Below are positions 1 through 8,805 of a stretch of DNA of 41,336 nt, piece by piece. A model generated the notes under the pieces. The model did not search any database, was not told the DNA's origin, and saw only the letters and a list, made by a program, of their open reading frames with translations. Each line of letters begins with the position of its first letter. The first letter of the stretch is position 1. Source of the stretch: a virus. The stretch is taken from IMG/VR virus record IMGVR_UViG_3300030102_002950, positions 1 to 41,336 of that record, one strand, 5' to 3'. A program made the translations under genes and the position numbers.

Positions 1-616
1 TAAAACAAAAAATTGTTAACACATTACCTAATAAAAAAGTATCTTTAAACCAATTTAACAATCTAAGTATTGGTGGACAGATAGTATCAGCAGGTAGTTA
101 CTCAGAATTAAAATCAGATTTAGTAGATATAAGTCCTGTGCAATCGTTTATAGAAGATATGGACATTATTGCAGATGAGTTATATTGGTGGAAAGATGGT
201 GAATATCTTAACATAGTACAAGAAAATTTTGCAGAAACAGGTAGCTATGAACTTAACCCTGCACAAATGGCAGAGTTTCTTACTAAATATAATTTAAGTA
301 AAGAAGCATATAATGGTGCTATAGAAAGAGCTACTAATCCTATTGGTTATAAAAATAAGAAAGCTGAATATTTTAACGCTGTAAAAACTCAAGCTACAAC
401 GTTAGGTGGAGAAATATCTGATAAAGCTGCAGAGTACATTGCAAAAAATTGGGCTAGTGGAACTTGGTCTGCAACTAAATCATCTAATCAAGTTGTTGCA
501 TTGTTAGACCCATTTTTTAAAATAGATAAAGACCCAAAGCTAGTTGAACTTGCAGGAGATGTTACTCCTATAAGCACTGGTGAAACTAAAGTACAATCTT
601 TATTAAATACATATAT
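1..616. repeat. Left copy of the window-terminal repeat
   Basis: Bases 1-616 align without gaps to 40721-41336, with 24 mismatches counted by eye (about 96% identity). Both copies sit in the same reading frame of the same gene. Mismatches cluster in the first 360 bases and the final 77 bases are identical. A circular or concatemeric phage genome of period 40,720 sampled from two close strains explains this best. A true tandem gene duplication cannot be excluded from one window. Confidence 0.9.
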
Positions 617-1001
617 ACCAAAACATATGCATAATCAAATTGATATTGCAGAAATAGCAGGCAATATACGTAACATAGGTGGTTATGAAGATACGTTTAT
701 TGAAGAATTAAAAGATATGAGAATGGTGCAATATGGCATGTATGATAGAGATGTTAAATGGCAAAACATTCTTAACACTTACAAATCACAAGCAGCAGAT
801 TTATGGGGTATAACACCTGCAGATGATGATGTTGCAATACTTGATGCAATAAAATTAAATAATCAAACACAATCAAGAAGTGATTTAAAACGTATAGGTT
901 TAGAACGTGGTTATCAAAAAACAGTCAATGACTTTGCTACTGGATTATCAGATGCATTTGGTACTGGTATAGCTAGGTCAGCAGGGTATTTGGAGGGTTA
1001 A
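1..1001 (+). CDS. Virion-associated protein, 3' part (5' end lies outside the window start)
   Basis: The reading frame is open from base 3 to the TAA at 999-1001 and has no credible internal start. The ATG at 138 has no ribosome site and lies inside a conserved stretch. The same protein begins at 40504, so joining the two ends gives about 405 aa. The product is acidic to neutral, mostly helical and soluble, without a signal peptide or membrane segment. I recognise no enzyme motif. It lies in the rightward virion block between the giant virion protein and the scaffold/capsid genes, which suggests an internal or minor head protein. Its stop overlaps the next start by one base (TAATG). Confidence 0.8.
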   Translation, partial: KQKIVNTLPNKKVSLNQFNNLSIGGQIVSAGSYSELKSDLVDISPVQSFIEDMDIIADELYWWKDGEYLNIVQENFAETGSYELNPAQMAEFLTKYNLSKEAYNGAIERATNPIGYKNKKAEYFNAVKTQATTLGGEISDKAAEYIAKNWASGTWSATKSSNQVVALLDPFFKIDKDPKLVELAGDVTPISTGETKVQSLLNTYIPKHMHNQIDIAEIAGNIRNIGGYEDTFIEELKDMRMVQYGMYDRDVKWQNILNTYKSQAADLWGITPADDDVAILDAIKLNNQTQSRSDLKRIGLERGYQKTVNDFATGLSDAFGTGIARSAGYLEG

Positions 1002-1987
1002 TGGCTACTAAACCAATAGTAGAAGGTGTAAACAATCAAGTAACTATTTATAAAGATGGTCAAGTTCAAACTGCACAAGAAGGTAGACGTGAAGGTGAAA
1101 CGCAATCTGAATTAGATAGAAAACTATCACTAGGTTGGAGTAGGTCTCCAGGTGGTGCAACTACTACAAGTACACGTACTGGTGTTAATTTTGAAACTGC
1201 ATTAGCTACAGCTAGAAGTTTATATGCATTTTTTCCTGAAAGTGTATTACGTAAATATGCAGATGCTTGGATTAAATATGATGATAGTGCTATGGCTATT
1301 GCTGAAACACGTAACTCTACTGAATGGAAATCAGAGTTTGGTTTTTTACGTAGAGCTGATGGTTCATTAATTATGTCAGAAGCAGAAGCTATGTCTGCTA
1401 AAGCTAGTTATGCAGAAACATTATCTGAAGTAGGTATTACAGATACAGAACAATTTAAAACAAAATTTGAAGATTTAATTGCAGGAGAAGTATCTGCAGC
1501 AGAGTTTCAACAAAGAGTAGATTTAGTTTATAACCAAGTAGTAGACCAAATACCTGAAGTAGAGAGATTATATAGAGAACGATATGGTGTAACTATTGAC
1601 CAACCTACTATATTTGGTGCATTAGTAGATAAAGATATATCAGATAAAGTATTACGTGGAGATATACAAACACTTCAATTACAAGCACAAGGAAGTATTA
1701 GAGGATTTACACAATCATTTAGTAGATTTGAAGAATTAAGAAAAGCAGGATTAACAGTAGATGCTGCTAAACAATTATATGAAACAGCACAACCTACTAT
1801 TGAATTAGCTGAAACTATAGGCAGAGAATTAGATGTATCTACATTAGAAGAAGCAGCTTTAGGTGATGTTACTTCACAAAGAAGGTTAACAAGAATACAA
1901 GCAGAAATACAATCTGAAATTGGTGGTGCTGATTTAGGTGCTGCTAGAGCAAGAACTGGCGAAATAGTTGGACTTGTAGAAGAATAG
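1001..1987 (+). CDS. Hypothetical helix-rich virion protein
   Basis: This 328-aa protein starts at an ATG that shares its A with the preceding stop, with GGAGG upstream (about 994), so translation is probably coupled. The sequence is largely predicted helix, rich in Ala, Glu and Arg, and lacks membrane segments. Residues 60-130 contain an aromatic stretch (LYAFFPE, WIKYDD, GFLRRADGS). The C-terminal half (180-328) looks like a long coiled or bundled region. I do not recognise a family. Its place just before the scaffold and capsid genes suggests a structural or ejected internal protein. The gene ends directly before the structured region at 1988. Confidence 0.8.
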   Translation: MATKPIVEGVNNQVTIYKDGQVQTAQEGRREGETQSELDRKLSLGWSRSPGGATTTSTRTGVNFETALATARSLYAFFPESVLRKYADAWIKYDDSAMAIAETRNSTEWKSEFGFLRRADGSLIMSEAEAMSAKASYAETLSEVGITDTEQFKTKFEDLIAGEVSAAEFQQRVDLVYNQVVDQIPEVERLYRERYGVTIDQPTIFGALVDKDISDKVLRGDIQTLQLQAQGSIRGFTQSFSRFEELRKAGLTVDAAKQLYETAQPTIELAETIGRELDVSTLEEAALGDVTSQRRLTRIQAEIQSEIGGADLGAARARTGEIVGLVEE

Positions 1988-2191
1988 TGTATACTATGTG
2001 TATAGTGTTGCGTGGTCCACTTAATGACCTGCAAATCGGATTTCAGTCCTACGTTGAAATCTTGTACTTAAAATCGTAGAGTAAAGGACTTTAGTTAGAG
2101 CTACAGTATCTAAAGTCAAGTGTGGTCTGTAGCCCCACGATAAGTGTCCACAGGGCTTATCTGCAAGGGTAATACTGTGAGGAGGTACGAA
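1988..2191 (+). ncRNA. Candidate structured leader RNA upstream of scaffold/capsid genes
   Basis: There is no credible gene on either strand and the stretch is less AT-rich than its neighbours. Successive self-complementary pairs can be read: ACTAT/ATAGT (1993-2006), GGTC/GACC (2014-2029), GATTTCA/TGAAATC (2039-2061), GACTTTAG/CTAAAGTC (2087-2117), GTGG/CCAC (2122-2138) and GATAAG/CTTATC (2139-2161). A strong GAGGAGG site follows at about 2179-2185, then the scaffold ATG at 2192. The pairing is seen directly. A regulatory, processing or promoter role is inference. It does not fold as a tRNA and matches no riboswitch I know. Confidence 0.45.
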
Positions 2192-2668
2192 ATGACAGAC
2201 GAACAATATGATGCTACTGAAGAAGGTTCAGGAGCTAAGCAGATGCGTGAAACCATCAAAAGAAAAGACGATACTATTGCTGACTTAGAAGCTAAGTTGG
2301 CTTCGTTTCAAGATAAAGAAATGGATAGTACAGTCAAGAATATTGGCTTAGACCCAAGCACTGGATTTGGAAAAGCATTAAAGCAAGTGTATAAAGGTGA
2401 CATTAATAATGAAGCACTTTTAGAGTTTGCAAAGCAAGAGTATGGCTATGAAGCTGAGGGTGTTACTGCACAGGATACACCACAACCTGCACAGGAGACT
2501 GCAGTTCAGAGTGATGCTAGAGCTAGAGTAGAAGCACTTGAACAAAGTTCACAATCAGTTGTACCACAAGATGCATCTGAGTTACTACAAAAAGTAACTG
2601 AAACTGGTAACGCAAAAGACAGTATCAGAACTAAATTAAATTTGATGGAAGCTCAGAAGCAAAAATAA
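2192..2668 (+). CDS. Probable capsid scaffolding protein
   Basis: This 158-aa acidic, Gln/Glu-rich protein begins at the ATG after GAGGAGGTACGAA. The upstream ATG at 2144 is in frame but lies inside the structured leader and has no ribosome site. Residues 15-50 form a charged coiled coil (KRKDDTIADLEAKLASFQDK). The middle is flexible and Pro/Gln-rich, and the C-terminus (about 135-158) is a short basic helix (SIRTKLNLMEAQKQK), the usual capsid-binding end of scaffolds. Its position immediately before the major capsid gene is the strongest argument. A fused protease is not visible. Confidence 0.75.
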   Translation: MTDEQYDATEEGSGAKQMRETIKRKDDTIADLEAKLASFQDKEMDSTVKNIGLDPSTGFGKALKQVYKGDINNEALLEFAKQEYGYEAEGVTAQDTPQPAQETAVQSDARARVEALEQSSQSVVPQDASELLQKVTETGNAKDSIRTKLNLMEAQKQK

Positions 2669-2708
2669 TTTAAGTATAAGACAACATAATAAAATGTAGG
2701 AGGTTGTT

Positions 2709-3740
2709 ATGGCAGCTATCGGCTCCCCTAACCCAATCTCAGCTAATGAGATTAATAACTTTACAGGTGAATTGTTTAAAATTACACCTCATAGAACTCC
2801 TCTATTATCAGCAACTGGTGGATTAACTGGCGGAAAAGCTGTACAAAGTACATTCTTTCAGTTTCAAACTGTTGATAATGCTGTTGTATCTTCAGTAACA
2901 CCAGGCACAGAAGGTGGAGCACCAAACTTTAATGGTCGCTCACGTGCTGCAGTACAAGGTGTGCTTGAGATATTTCATGAAGCAGTACAAGTAACATTTA
3001 CTGCTCAAGCAGCTTATGGGGAAATTGTGCCATTTGACTTGGCAGCAAACTATAAAAACAGTATTGACAAATTATCATTAGAGGGTACTAACCCTATTAA
3101 TGATGAGATGGCAGCTCAACTTGAGTTGGTATTAGAACTTGTCGCAAAGAAAGCAGAGTTCCAAGCATTTAATGGTGCTTTTTCTGACGGAACATCATCT
3201 GATAGACAAATGCGTGGTATTAACCAACATATGGACCTATCAGGCGGAAACATTTATTTTAATGACACCGCAGGTAACGGCTCAGGAACAGACCAAAAAA
3301 TACATTGGGATACAATAGCAGGTGCTATGAAGAAATTATATGATGCAGGAGCTCCATTAAGAGAACCAGTATTATTTATTTCTCCACAAATGTTGTTGGA
3401 CCTTAACAAAGAACTTGTTAACCCAACAGTATCAGGTGCTTTAACTGGCGGTATTCTACCTAGAGACAGAAATGTCGGAGGTGTTGACATTGACACTATC
3501 GTAACTCCATTCGGAGCTATGGGATTAGCATTGTCTGATTACCTACCAAGTGGTAAAGCATTCATTATAGACTTGGCATTTGTTACACCAGTCTTTCTTA
3601 ACGTTCCTGGAAAAGGCACAGTATTTATTCGTGACCTTGACCAAGGCGATAATGCAAGAATGGGTAAAGCAGTATACATGGAAATGGGATACGACTTCGG
3701 TCCACCTCAGTACCATTGTAATATTTCTAACATTGCCTAA
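2709..3740 (+). CDS. Major capsid protein, SU10-like (DUF5309-type) HK97 fold
   Basis: This 343-aa protein forms the head shell. The N-terminus (about 17-45) has the pattern FTGELFKITPHRTPLLSATGG, typical of the SU10-like capsid family, followed by a beta-rich FQFQTVDN segment. EIFHEAVQVTFTAQAAYGE and KKAEFQAFNG fit the spine-helix and loop regions. The C-terminal part contains ILPRDRNVGGVDIDTIVTPFG and ends in a beta-rich segment. A TAGGAGG site lies 5 bases before the ATG. Codons here (GGC, CTC, AAC, GAC, TTC) are noticeably less AT-biased than in neighbouring genes, as expected for the most abundant protein. A terminator follows. Confidence 0.85.
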   Translation: MAAIGSPNPISANEINNFTGELFKITPHRTPLLSATGGLTGGKAVQSTFFQFQTVDNAVVSSVTPGTEGGAPNFNGRSRAAVQGVLEIFHEAVQVTFTAQAAYGEIVPFDLAANYKNSIDKLSLEGTNPINDEMAAQLELVLELVAKKAEFQAFNGAFSDGTSSDRQMRGINQHMDLSGGNIYFNDTAGNGSGTDQKIHWDTIAGAMKKLYDAGAPLREPVLFISPQMLLDLNKELVNPTVSGALTGGILPRDRNVGGVDIDTIVTPFGAMGLALSDYLPSGKAFIIDLAFVTPVFLNVPGKGTVFIRDLDQGDNARMGKAVYMEMGYDFGPPQYHCNISNIA

Positions 3741-3757
3741 ATAAAATATTGAAGATT

Positions 3758-3788
3758 AGGGGGGAACTCCACCTTCCTCCCTTTTCTT
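3758..3788 (+). terminator. Rho-independent terminator after the major capsid gene
   Basis: The arms AGGGGGGAA (3758-3766) and TTCCTCCCT (3774-3782) pair over 9 positions with one G-U wobble around a 7-base loop, then run into TTTCTT. It lies 18 bases after the capsid stop and before the next ribosome site. It probably gives partial termination, setting high capsid expression relative to the downstream tail genes. Confidence 0.75.
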
Positions 3789-3806
3789 CTGCTAAAGTAG
3801 GAGATT

Positions 3807-4151
3807 ATGAGTTTTAGTAAATCAATAGCAAAAGAAGCACTTATAGATATATCAGCAGATGCTAGTAATTCTAAAGTAGTAAATACTGATGGAATGTTAT
3901 TAACAGGAATTATATTTCCTGCTGCAATGACAGGTTCAAATGTTACTTTTGATTATTCTTTAGATGAAACAGCATTTTATGACGTAGTAGAAACTGATGG
4001 TACAGAAGTAACATACTCAGTATCAGCAGGTAACGTTGTAAGAGTAGACCCTAGTGGTTGGGCTTTTGCTTCTTCAGGATATTTAAGAATAACATCTGAT
4101 GGTTCAGAAGCTGCAGATAGAAAAATAACTTTAATATTTAGAGCTTCCTAA
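3807..4151 (+). CDS. Small beta-rich virion protein (possible head decoration)
   Basis: This 114-aa protein starts at an ATG preceded by GTAGGAGATT. It is predicted to be almost all beta strands, with short hydrophobic strands (GMLLTGIIFPAAM, VTFDYSLD, YLRITSDG, ITLIFRAS), and has no enzyme motif or membrane segment. It follows the capsid gene and its terminator, and precedes the connector candidate. That is where decoration or head-completion proteins usually lie. The assignment rests on position and size. Confidence 0.6.
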   Translation: MSFSKSIAKEALIDISADASNSKVVNTDGMLLTGIIFPAAMTGSNVTFDYSLDETAFYDVVETDGTEVTYSVSAGNVVRVDPSGWAFASSGYLRITSDGSEAADRKITLIFRAS

Positions 4152-4158
4152 GGTATAA

Positions 4159-5154
4159 ATGAGTACCACAGTAGGAAACCTAGTAGATAGGGTTTATAGA
4201 GAATATTTAGAAGCACCTGATAAAGTAGAAAGTTATTCTTATATTACTGGTGCTATATCAGATACAGATACAACTATTGCATATGATGGCAATTTATTTT
4301 CTGTTGAAGAAGAAGATGCATTAGATGCAGGTGCAATAATAGAAATTGGTCAAGAGTTAATGTATTCAACTGCATTAAATCAAGTATCTAATGAAATTAC
4401 TGTTAAAAGAGGACAAAGAGGAACTACTAAAACTGCACATTCAGCAGGAGATTTAATAAAAATAGCTCCAACATTTCCTAGAAAAGCTGTATATGATGCA
4501 ATATCTGACCAAATAGAAAATTTATATCCAACATTATTTGCAGTAGAAACTAAGTCAATTACCGCAACAACTGGTATTAATGTACTAGATGGTGCTAATG
4601 ATAATTATTTAGTTGCTCCTGTAAAAGCAATATCACAATATACAGATTTTGATAGTGGACAAGACAGTACAATATCTCAGTTTAGAGGTGTATCAGTAGA
4701 ACTTGTAAACTTACCTAATCCATTTACATACACTGATAGTAATGGTGCTAGTCAAACAGTAACGTATACATCAGGACCTTCAGTAGTACATGCTATGCAA
4801 ACATTTGGTATTACATCAGGTAAAACTATTTTTGTTACTTTTAAAAAGAAATTTGTAGCTATTACCAATGAAGACACTACTTTAGCTTCTATAGGATTAG
4901 AAAATGAATATGAACCTATTGTTATGGCAGGAGTTGCTGCACAATTAGTTGCAGGTAAAGATATAGCAAATATAGATGCATCATATATAAGTGAACAATT
5001 AAATGTATCTAATGTACCTATTGGAAGTAGTAATACAATACGAAATGCTTTATTACAATATCAACAATTATTAATACAACAAGCTAGAAAAGATTTAAGA
5101 GCTAGATTTCCTGAACCAGTATCATTTAATAGTATTACTTATCCGAGTACGTAA
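4159..5154 (+). CDS. Probable head-tail connector/adaptor protein
   Basis: This 331-aa protein opens with STTVGNLVDRVYREYLEAPD, then a beta domain (about 25-105) with the EEEDALDAGAIIEIGQELM and VKRGQRGTTKTAHSAGD patterns often seen in connector-region proteins of phages with large genomic modules. A second mixed domain follows, with a helical C-terminus (LLQYQQLLIQQARKDLRARF). It begins 7 bases after the previous stop and overlaps the next gene by one base (TAATG). The position between capsid and tail proteins supports a connector. I cannot assign an exact family. Confidence 0.6.
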   Translation: MSTTVGNLVDRVYREYLEAPDKVESYSYITGAISDTDTTIAYDGNLFSVEEEDALDAGAIIEIGQELMYSTALNQVSNEITVKRGQRGTTKTAHSAGDLIKIAPTFPRKAVYDAISDQIENLYPTLFAVETKSITATTGINVLDGANDNYLVAPVKAISQYTDFDSGQDSTISQFRGVSVELVNLPNPFTYTDSNGASQTVTYTSGPSVVHAMQTFGITSGKTIFVTFKKKFVAITNEDTTLASIGLENEYEPIVMAGVAAQLVAGKDIANIDASYISEQLNVSNVPIGSSNTIRNALLQYQQLLIQQARKDLRARFPEPVSFNSITYPST

Positions 5155-7127
5155 TGCCTAGAATTGCAAATACTTCTAACATATCAAACCCTAAAAGATA
5201 TGGTTACGATATAAAACTTGATGACATATTTTTAAGAAGTGCTATTGGTCCTGAAAGACAAATGGTTATACAATCATCTGATGTTAGAGCAGGACAACAA
5301 GTAAATGTTAAACAAAATCCTGAAGACTTTACATCTAATTTAGGACGTATATATTCAAGAAACAATTTTTCTGCAGGTCAAGGATTAGACACTGCACATA
5401 GAGTAAATGGTAAACCTGATGATGTTAATAGATTTTGGGATAGTAAAGGTGTAGATGTATTTCATGGTGATGATGAAACTTCATATCATATACATTTATT
5501 ATTTCAAACAACTGGTCAAAGTTTATCTTTTAGTGCTACAAATAATTATTTAGCACAAACTACAAATGGTGATATATATGTTACTGATGGTACAACTATA
5601 CATAAATATAATGGTACAAGTTGGTCAACAATAGCAGCAGGTACATCAGGAGCTACACATAACTTTACTGGTATAGTAGCTTTTGGTAATGGTTTATATG
5701 CAACTACTGCAAATGGTACAAGTGGTTCACAGTTAATAAAATTTGATGGCAGTTCTTGGTCTGTTCAAACTACTGCACAAACAAGTGCAGGTGGATTAAC
5801 TGGTATATGGTTTGTAAAAAATAGATTATGGATAAGTGGTAATGATGGTACTGCAGAGTATATTTGGGAAGTAAGCCCATTTAATAAAACTTGGAGTGGT
5901 TCTGATTTACAAGATGCAGATAGCATAATAGAAGTAGAACCTACACATGAAATATCAGGAGTTATAGATGGTGGTGCTGCAGTTTTAGCATCAAGTACTG
6001 ATGGAAATATATATGCTTTTAAACTTACAAGCGGTGCATTTGTTAATCAAGGGCAAACAAAAATACCTTTTGAAGAAGTACATTCTATTGCAGCATCTGA
6101 AGGAATTATATTTTTTGGTACAAAAGAATTTGCAAGAGATGTAGGACGTTTATATAAAGCAGAGTTAGTAGCTTTAGATAATTTATACGTACTTGCTAAT
6201 AGACAACTTATAAAAGAATGGGTTGTAGATAGTGTAGACACTACACCACATGCAATGTTTGTATCAAGAGATAGTGTATATATGGGTGTTAAAGAAGCAA
6301 CTAATGAAGTAAATTTGTGGCGATATTACTTACCAACAGGTGGTTTGGCTAGAGATTTACAGACAAGTGGCAATAGTTATGTACAAGGAATAACGCAAAG
6401 TAATGGCAAGTTTATGATAGTTGTATCAGGTTCTGATGTATATAAAGAAACATCTACATATGAAACTACAGGTTATCTTATATTATCTGCAGCAGATTTC
6501 TTTACAGCAGAAAGTAAACAGTTTGTAGGTGCTGAAATATCTACATTTACTATGCCTACAGATACTTCTGTAGAATTAGAGTTTAGTACAAAGTTTGAGG
6601 CATTAGATAATCCTAGTGATAGTAGTTTTGTTAATGCATTAACACAAACTGGTGGTACTGGTGATGTAGAAAAACAAATATCTGAAGTATCAAGATATAT
6701 TATTGGTAAAGTAATCTTAAATAGAACAGGTGCAAACAATGCAACACCTCAAGTAAAGTCTGTACAGTTTCGTGCATTAGCTAGACCTGAATTAGTAGTT
6801 GTACAAGTACCTATAAATATTAGTGATAGAGTAGAAAGACCATTTAGAAAACCTGTAACTGTAAAAGGTTTAGGTGAAGAATTGTATTCTGAATTACGTA
6901 ATAAAGAAGGTAACTCTGTTACACTAGAAATATTTGACCCATCAGAAATTATACGTGGTGTAGTAGAAAGTATTAGTTATCCAGTAATACAAGATGTTGA
7001 TAAAGGTTCAGATACACAGTATGCTGTACTTACAGTACGTGGTACTAGACAAACTATACTTGATGATGTAACTTCTATACATGTAACAGGTATATCAGCT
7101 TATGGTATAATGAGATACGGAGCATAA
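5154..7127 (+). CDS. Large tail protein with probable beta-propeller
   Basis: This 657-aa protein has a short N-terminal module (1-105) followed by repeated blades (about 115-430), with motifs such as NGDIYVTDGTTIHKYNGTSW, GNGLYATTANG, KNRLWISGNDG and DGNIYAFKL. These resemble propeller or Kelch-like repeats. The C-terminal 200 residues (about 455-657) are beta-rich and include VKGLGEELYSELRNKEG. No catalytic motif stands out. One-base overlaps on both sides put it in the tail operon. A tail tube/nozzle or distal tail protein is likely, and surface binding by the propeller is an inference. Confidence 0.6.
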   Translation: MPRIANTSNISNPKRYGYDIKLDDIFLRSAIGPERQMVIQSSDVRAGQQVNVKQNPEDFTSNLGRIYSRNNFSAGQGLDTAHRVNGKPDDVNRFWDSKGVDVFHGDDETSYHIHLLFQTTGQSLSFSATNNYLAQTTNGDIYVTDGTTIHKYNGTSWSTIAAGTSGATHNFTGIVAFGNGLYATTANGTSGSQLIKFDGSSWSVQTTAQTSAGGLTGIWFVKNRLWISGNDGTAEYIWEVSPFNKTWSGSDLQDADSIIEVEPTHEISGVIDGGAAVLASSTDGNIYAFKLTSGAFVNQGQTKIPFEEVHSIAASEGIIFFGTKEFARDVGRLYKAELVALDNLYVLANRQLIKEWVVDSVDTTPHAMFVSRDSVYMGVKEATNEVNLWRYYLPTGGLARDLQTSGNSYVQGITQSNGKFMIVVSGSDVYKETSTYETTGYLILSAADFFTAESKQFVGAEISTFTMPTDTSVELEFSTKFEALDNPSDSSFVNALTQTGGTGDVEKQISEVSRYIIGKVILNRTGANNATPQVKSVQFRALARPELVVVQVPINISDRVERPFRKPVTVKGLGEELYSELRNKEGNSVTLEIFDPSEIIRGVVESISYPVIQDVDKGSDTQYAVLTVRGTRQTILDDVTSIHVTGISAYGIMRYGA

Positions 7128-7645
7128 TGGCAGACAGAAAAACTAAAATAGTAAATTTTTACGAAAGTACATTAGCTGCATTGTTAGCTAGTGGTTCTAC
7201 AACTGTTACTTTAACTAATGCTCCAACAACAAATGGAACTACAAAAATTAGTGCATCTTCAGGTGATAGTTCTACACATTATTTTTTAGTAATAGACCCT
7301 GATAACTCTGCAAATAGAGAAGTTATATTAGTTACACAATCTACTGATGAAACACTTACAACTATTACAAGAGATGTAGAGGGTAGACATGCTACAGACC
7401 CTAACCATCAAGGAGGAACTACTGTACGTATGGCAGTACTTGCTGAAGTGTTTGTAGATGTAAATGATAGAATAGATACACATGCTGCTTTAGCAACACA
7501 CTTAACATTAATAGATGAAGATAATATGTCTACAAATAGTGCTACAAGACCTCCATCACAACAATCAGTTAAAGCTTATGTTGATGCACAGAATGCAGCA
7601 CAAGCTACAGGTGCAAGTCTTGGACTTGTAATAGCGTTGTCATAA
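7127..7645 (+). CDS. Tail-fibre-like protein
   Basis: This 172-aa protein has an N-terminal beta domain (about 1-110) with the YFLVIDPDNSANREVILVTQ and TITRDVEGRHA patterns. The segment DEDNMSTNSATRPPSQQSVK, followed by AYVDAQ (about 131-156), resembles the short repeat common in phage tail fibres. It ends in a small hydrophobic tail (ASLGLVIALS). It overlaps its neighbours by one base on each side. The protein may be an adaptor joining the tail to the fibre-like proteins encoded downstream. Confidence 0.6.
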   Translation: MADRKTKIVNFYESTLAALLASGSTTVTLTNAPTTNGTTKISASSGDSSTHYFLVIDPDNSANREVILVTQSTDETLTTITRDVEGRHATDPNHQGGTTVRMAVLAEVFVDVNDRIDTHAALATHLTLIDEDNMSTNSATRPPSQQSVKAYVDAQNAAQATGASLGLVIALS

Positions 7646-7842
7646 TGGGTATCTTAATGATACTTAAAGAAGGTGGAAGTCTAGGTATAGACACGATTGG
7701 TAATTTACCAATAGATGAAGATATAGATTTACTACCTGATGCAGGTGGCTCATTGTCACTACCATTTAGGTTAATAATGGAAGCAATTTCTGTTACGAAT
7801 AGTACAAGTAGTCAAGCTCGTGCTATAGTAATGGGAGTATAG
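7645..7842 (+). CDS. Small hypothetical protein in the tail operon
   Basis: This 65-aa acidic protein overlaps the previous stop by one base (TAATG), so translation is likely coupled. It contains a Gly/Asp-rich middle (NLPIDEDIDLLPDAGGSLSL) and a short hydrophobic C-terminus. I recognise no family. It is kept as real because the frame fills the space exactly between two structural genes. Confidence 0.55.
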   Translation: MGILMILKEGGSLGIDTIGNLPIDEDIDLLPDAGGSLSLPFRLIMEAISVTNSTSSQARAIVMGV

Positions 7843-7858
7843 AAATACGGAGATATAA

Positions 7859-8191
7859 ATGGCAGAAACATTTAAAGCAAATCATGTAGCATTAACAACA
7901 TCTAATCAAGATATTGTTCCTGCAGTAGCTGCATCTACACAAACTATTGCTCTTTCTATTAGAGCAACTAATGTAGACGGAGTTAATGATGCAACAGTTG
8001 ATGTACAAGTAGTTGATACAGGTGGTTCACCTACAGCATACATAGCTAAAACAATGTCAGTTCCTGCAGACACTTCTTTAGAGTTAGCAGGTTCTTCTAA
8101 AATAGTTTTAGAAACTGGAGATAAAATTCAGGCATTAGCATCAGCAGCAAGTGATGTAGAAATATTTGTAAGTTATTTAGAGATAACATAA
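7859..8191 (+). CDS. Small beta-rich structural protein
   Basis: This 110-aa protein is preceded by ACGGAGATATAA. It is predicted as an all-beta sandwich: repeated strands such as DIVPAVAASTQTIALSIRAT, DVQVVDTGG, SLELAGSSKIVLETGDKIQA and VEIFVSYLEIT. It lies directly before the duplicated fibre-like cassettes and may be an attachment or decoration protein. No family is assigned. Confidence 0.55.
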   Translation: MAETFKANHVALTTSNQDIVPAVAASTQTIALSIRATNVDGVNDATVDVQVVDTGGSPTAYIAKTMSVPADTSLELAGSSKIVLETGDKIQALASAASDVEIFVSYLEIT

Positions 8192-8202
8192 AGGAGTAAG
8201 CC

Positions 8203-8805
8203 ATGTCGTATGGATATATAGGCGATACTTCTTCAAGTATTAAACAACAAGTTAAGAACGCAGGTGTTCTATCAATGTCTGATGTCTTAGACCTAGAAAG
8301 TAAAGGACATCTTGGTGGTAGCTTAGAGCTTATTGAAACTCAAACTTTTAGTGGAGTATCACAAGTAGATTTTACTTCAATAAAACAAAATAAATATGAT
8401 GTACATTTTATAAGTTGTACTACAACAGATGTAGATAATGCTTTAAAAGTAAGATTAGGTAATAGTGGTGGGATTATTTCAAGTGGTTATCAACTTGCTA
8501 ATCAGTTTATGATAACAGATGGAACTTTTGGGGAACAAAAAAGCACAAGTTCAATTAATTTTATTGATAGTGGAAATTCAAATAGTGATAGCAAAAACCT
8601 TTATATGTATTTATATAATGCAGGTAATTCAAGTAAATATACATTTGCAACAAGTCAAGTTTTTGGAAGTCATACAAGTACTGCATTTATTGGTTATTTT
8701 GGTGGGGCAGTAAGACCAACTGCTGATGAAATAACACAAATAAGATTTTATGCAGATACAGATTTGACAGGCACTATAAAACTTTTTGGAGTAAAACAGA
8801 TATGA
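8203..8805 (+). CDS. Fibre/decoration-like protein A1
   Basis: This 200-aa protein begins after AAGGAGTAAGCC. Residues 1-40 carry an anchor-like segment (YGYIGDT, QQVKNAGVLSMSD) that recurs only in A2, suggesting attachment to the virion. Residues 40-200 form a beta sandwich with LELIETQ, KYDVHFI, YLYNAGNSSKYTF and a final IKLFGVKQI strand. Proteins with this core are common near tail genes of marine phages, so I infer receptor binding or surface display. The end overlaps B1 by ATGA. No catalytic residues are seen. Confidence 0.6.
   Translation: MSYGYIGDTSSSIKQQVKNAGVLSMSDVLDLESKGHLGGSLELIETQTFSGVSQVDFTSIKQNKYDVHFISCTTTDVDNALKVRLGNSGGIISSGYQLANQFMITDGTFGEQKSTSSINFIDSGNSNSDSKNLYMYLYNAGNSSKYTFATSQVFGSHTSTAFIGYFGGAVRPTADEITQIRFYADTDLTGTIKLFGVKQI

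Noticed and set aside
2144-2191. Earlier ATG for the scaffold gene
   Set aside because: The extra 16 codons lie inside the structured leader and the strong GAGGAGG site points to the ATG at 2192.
1988-2191. Possible tRNA in the leader
   Set aside because: No acceptor stem, T-loop (GTTCRA) or anticodon arm in correct spacing could be found here or elsewhere in the window.
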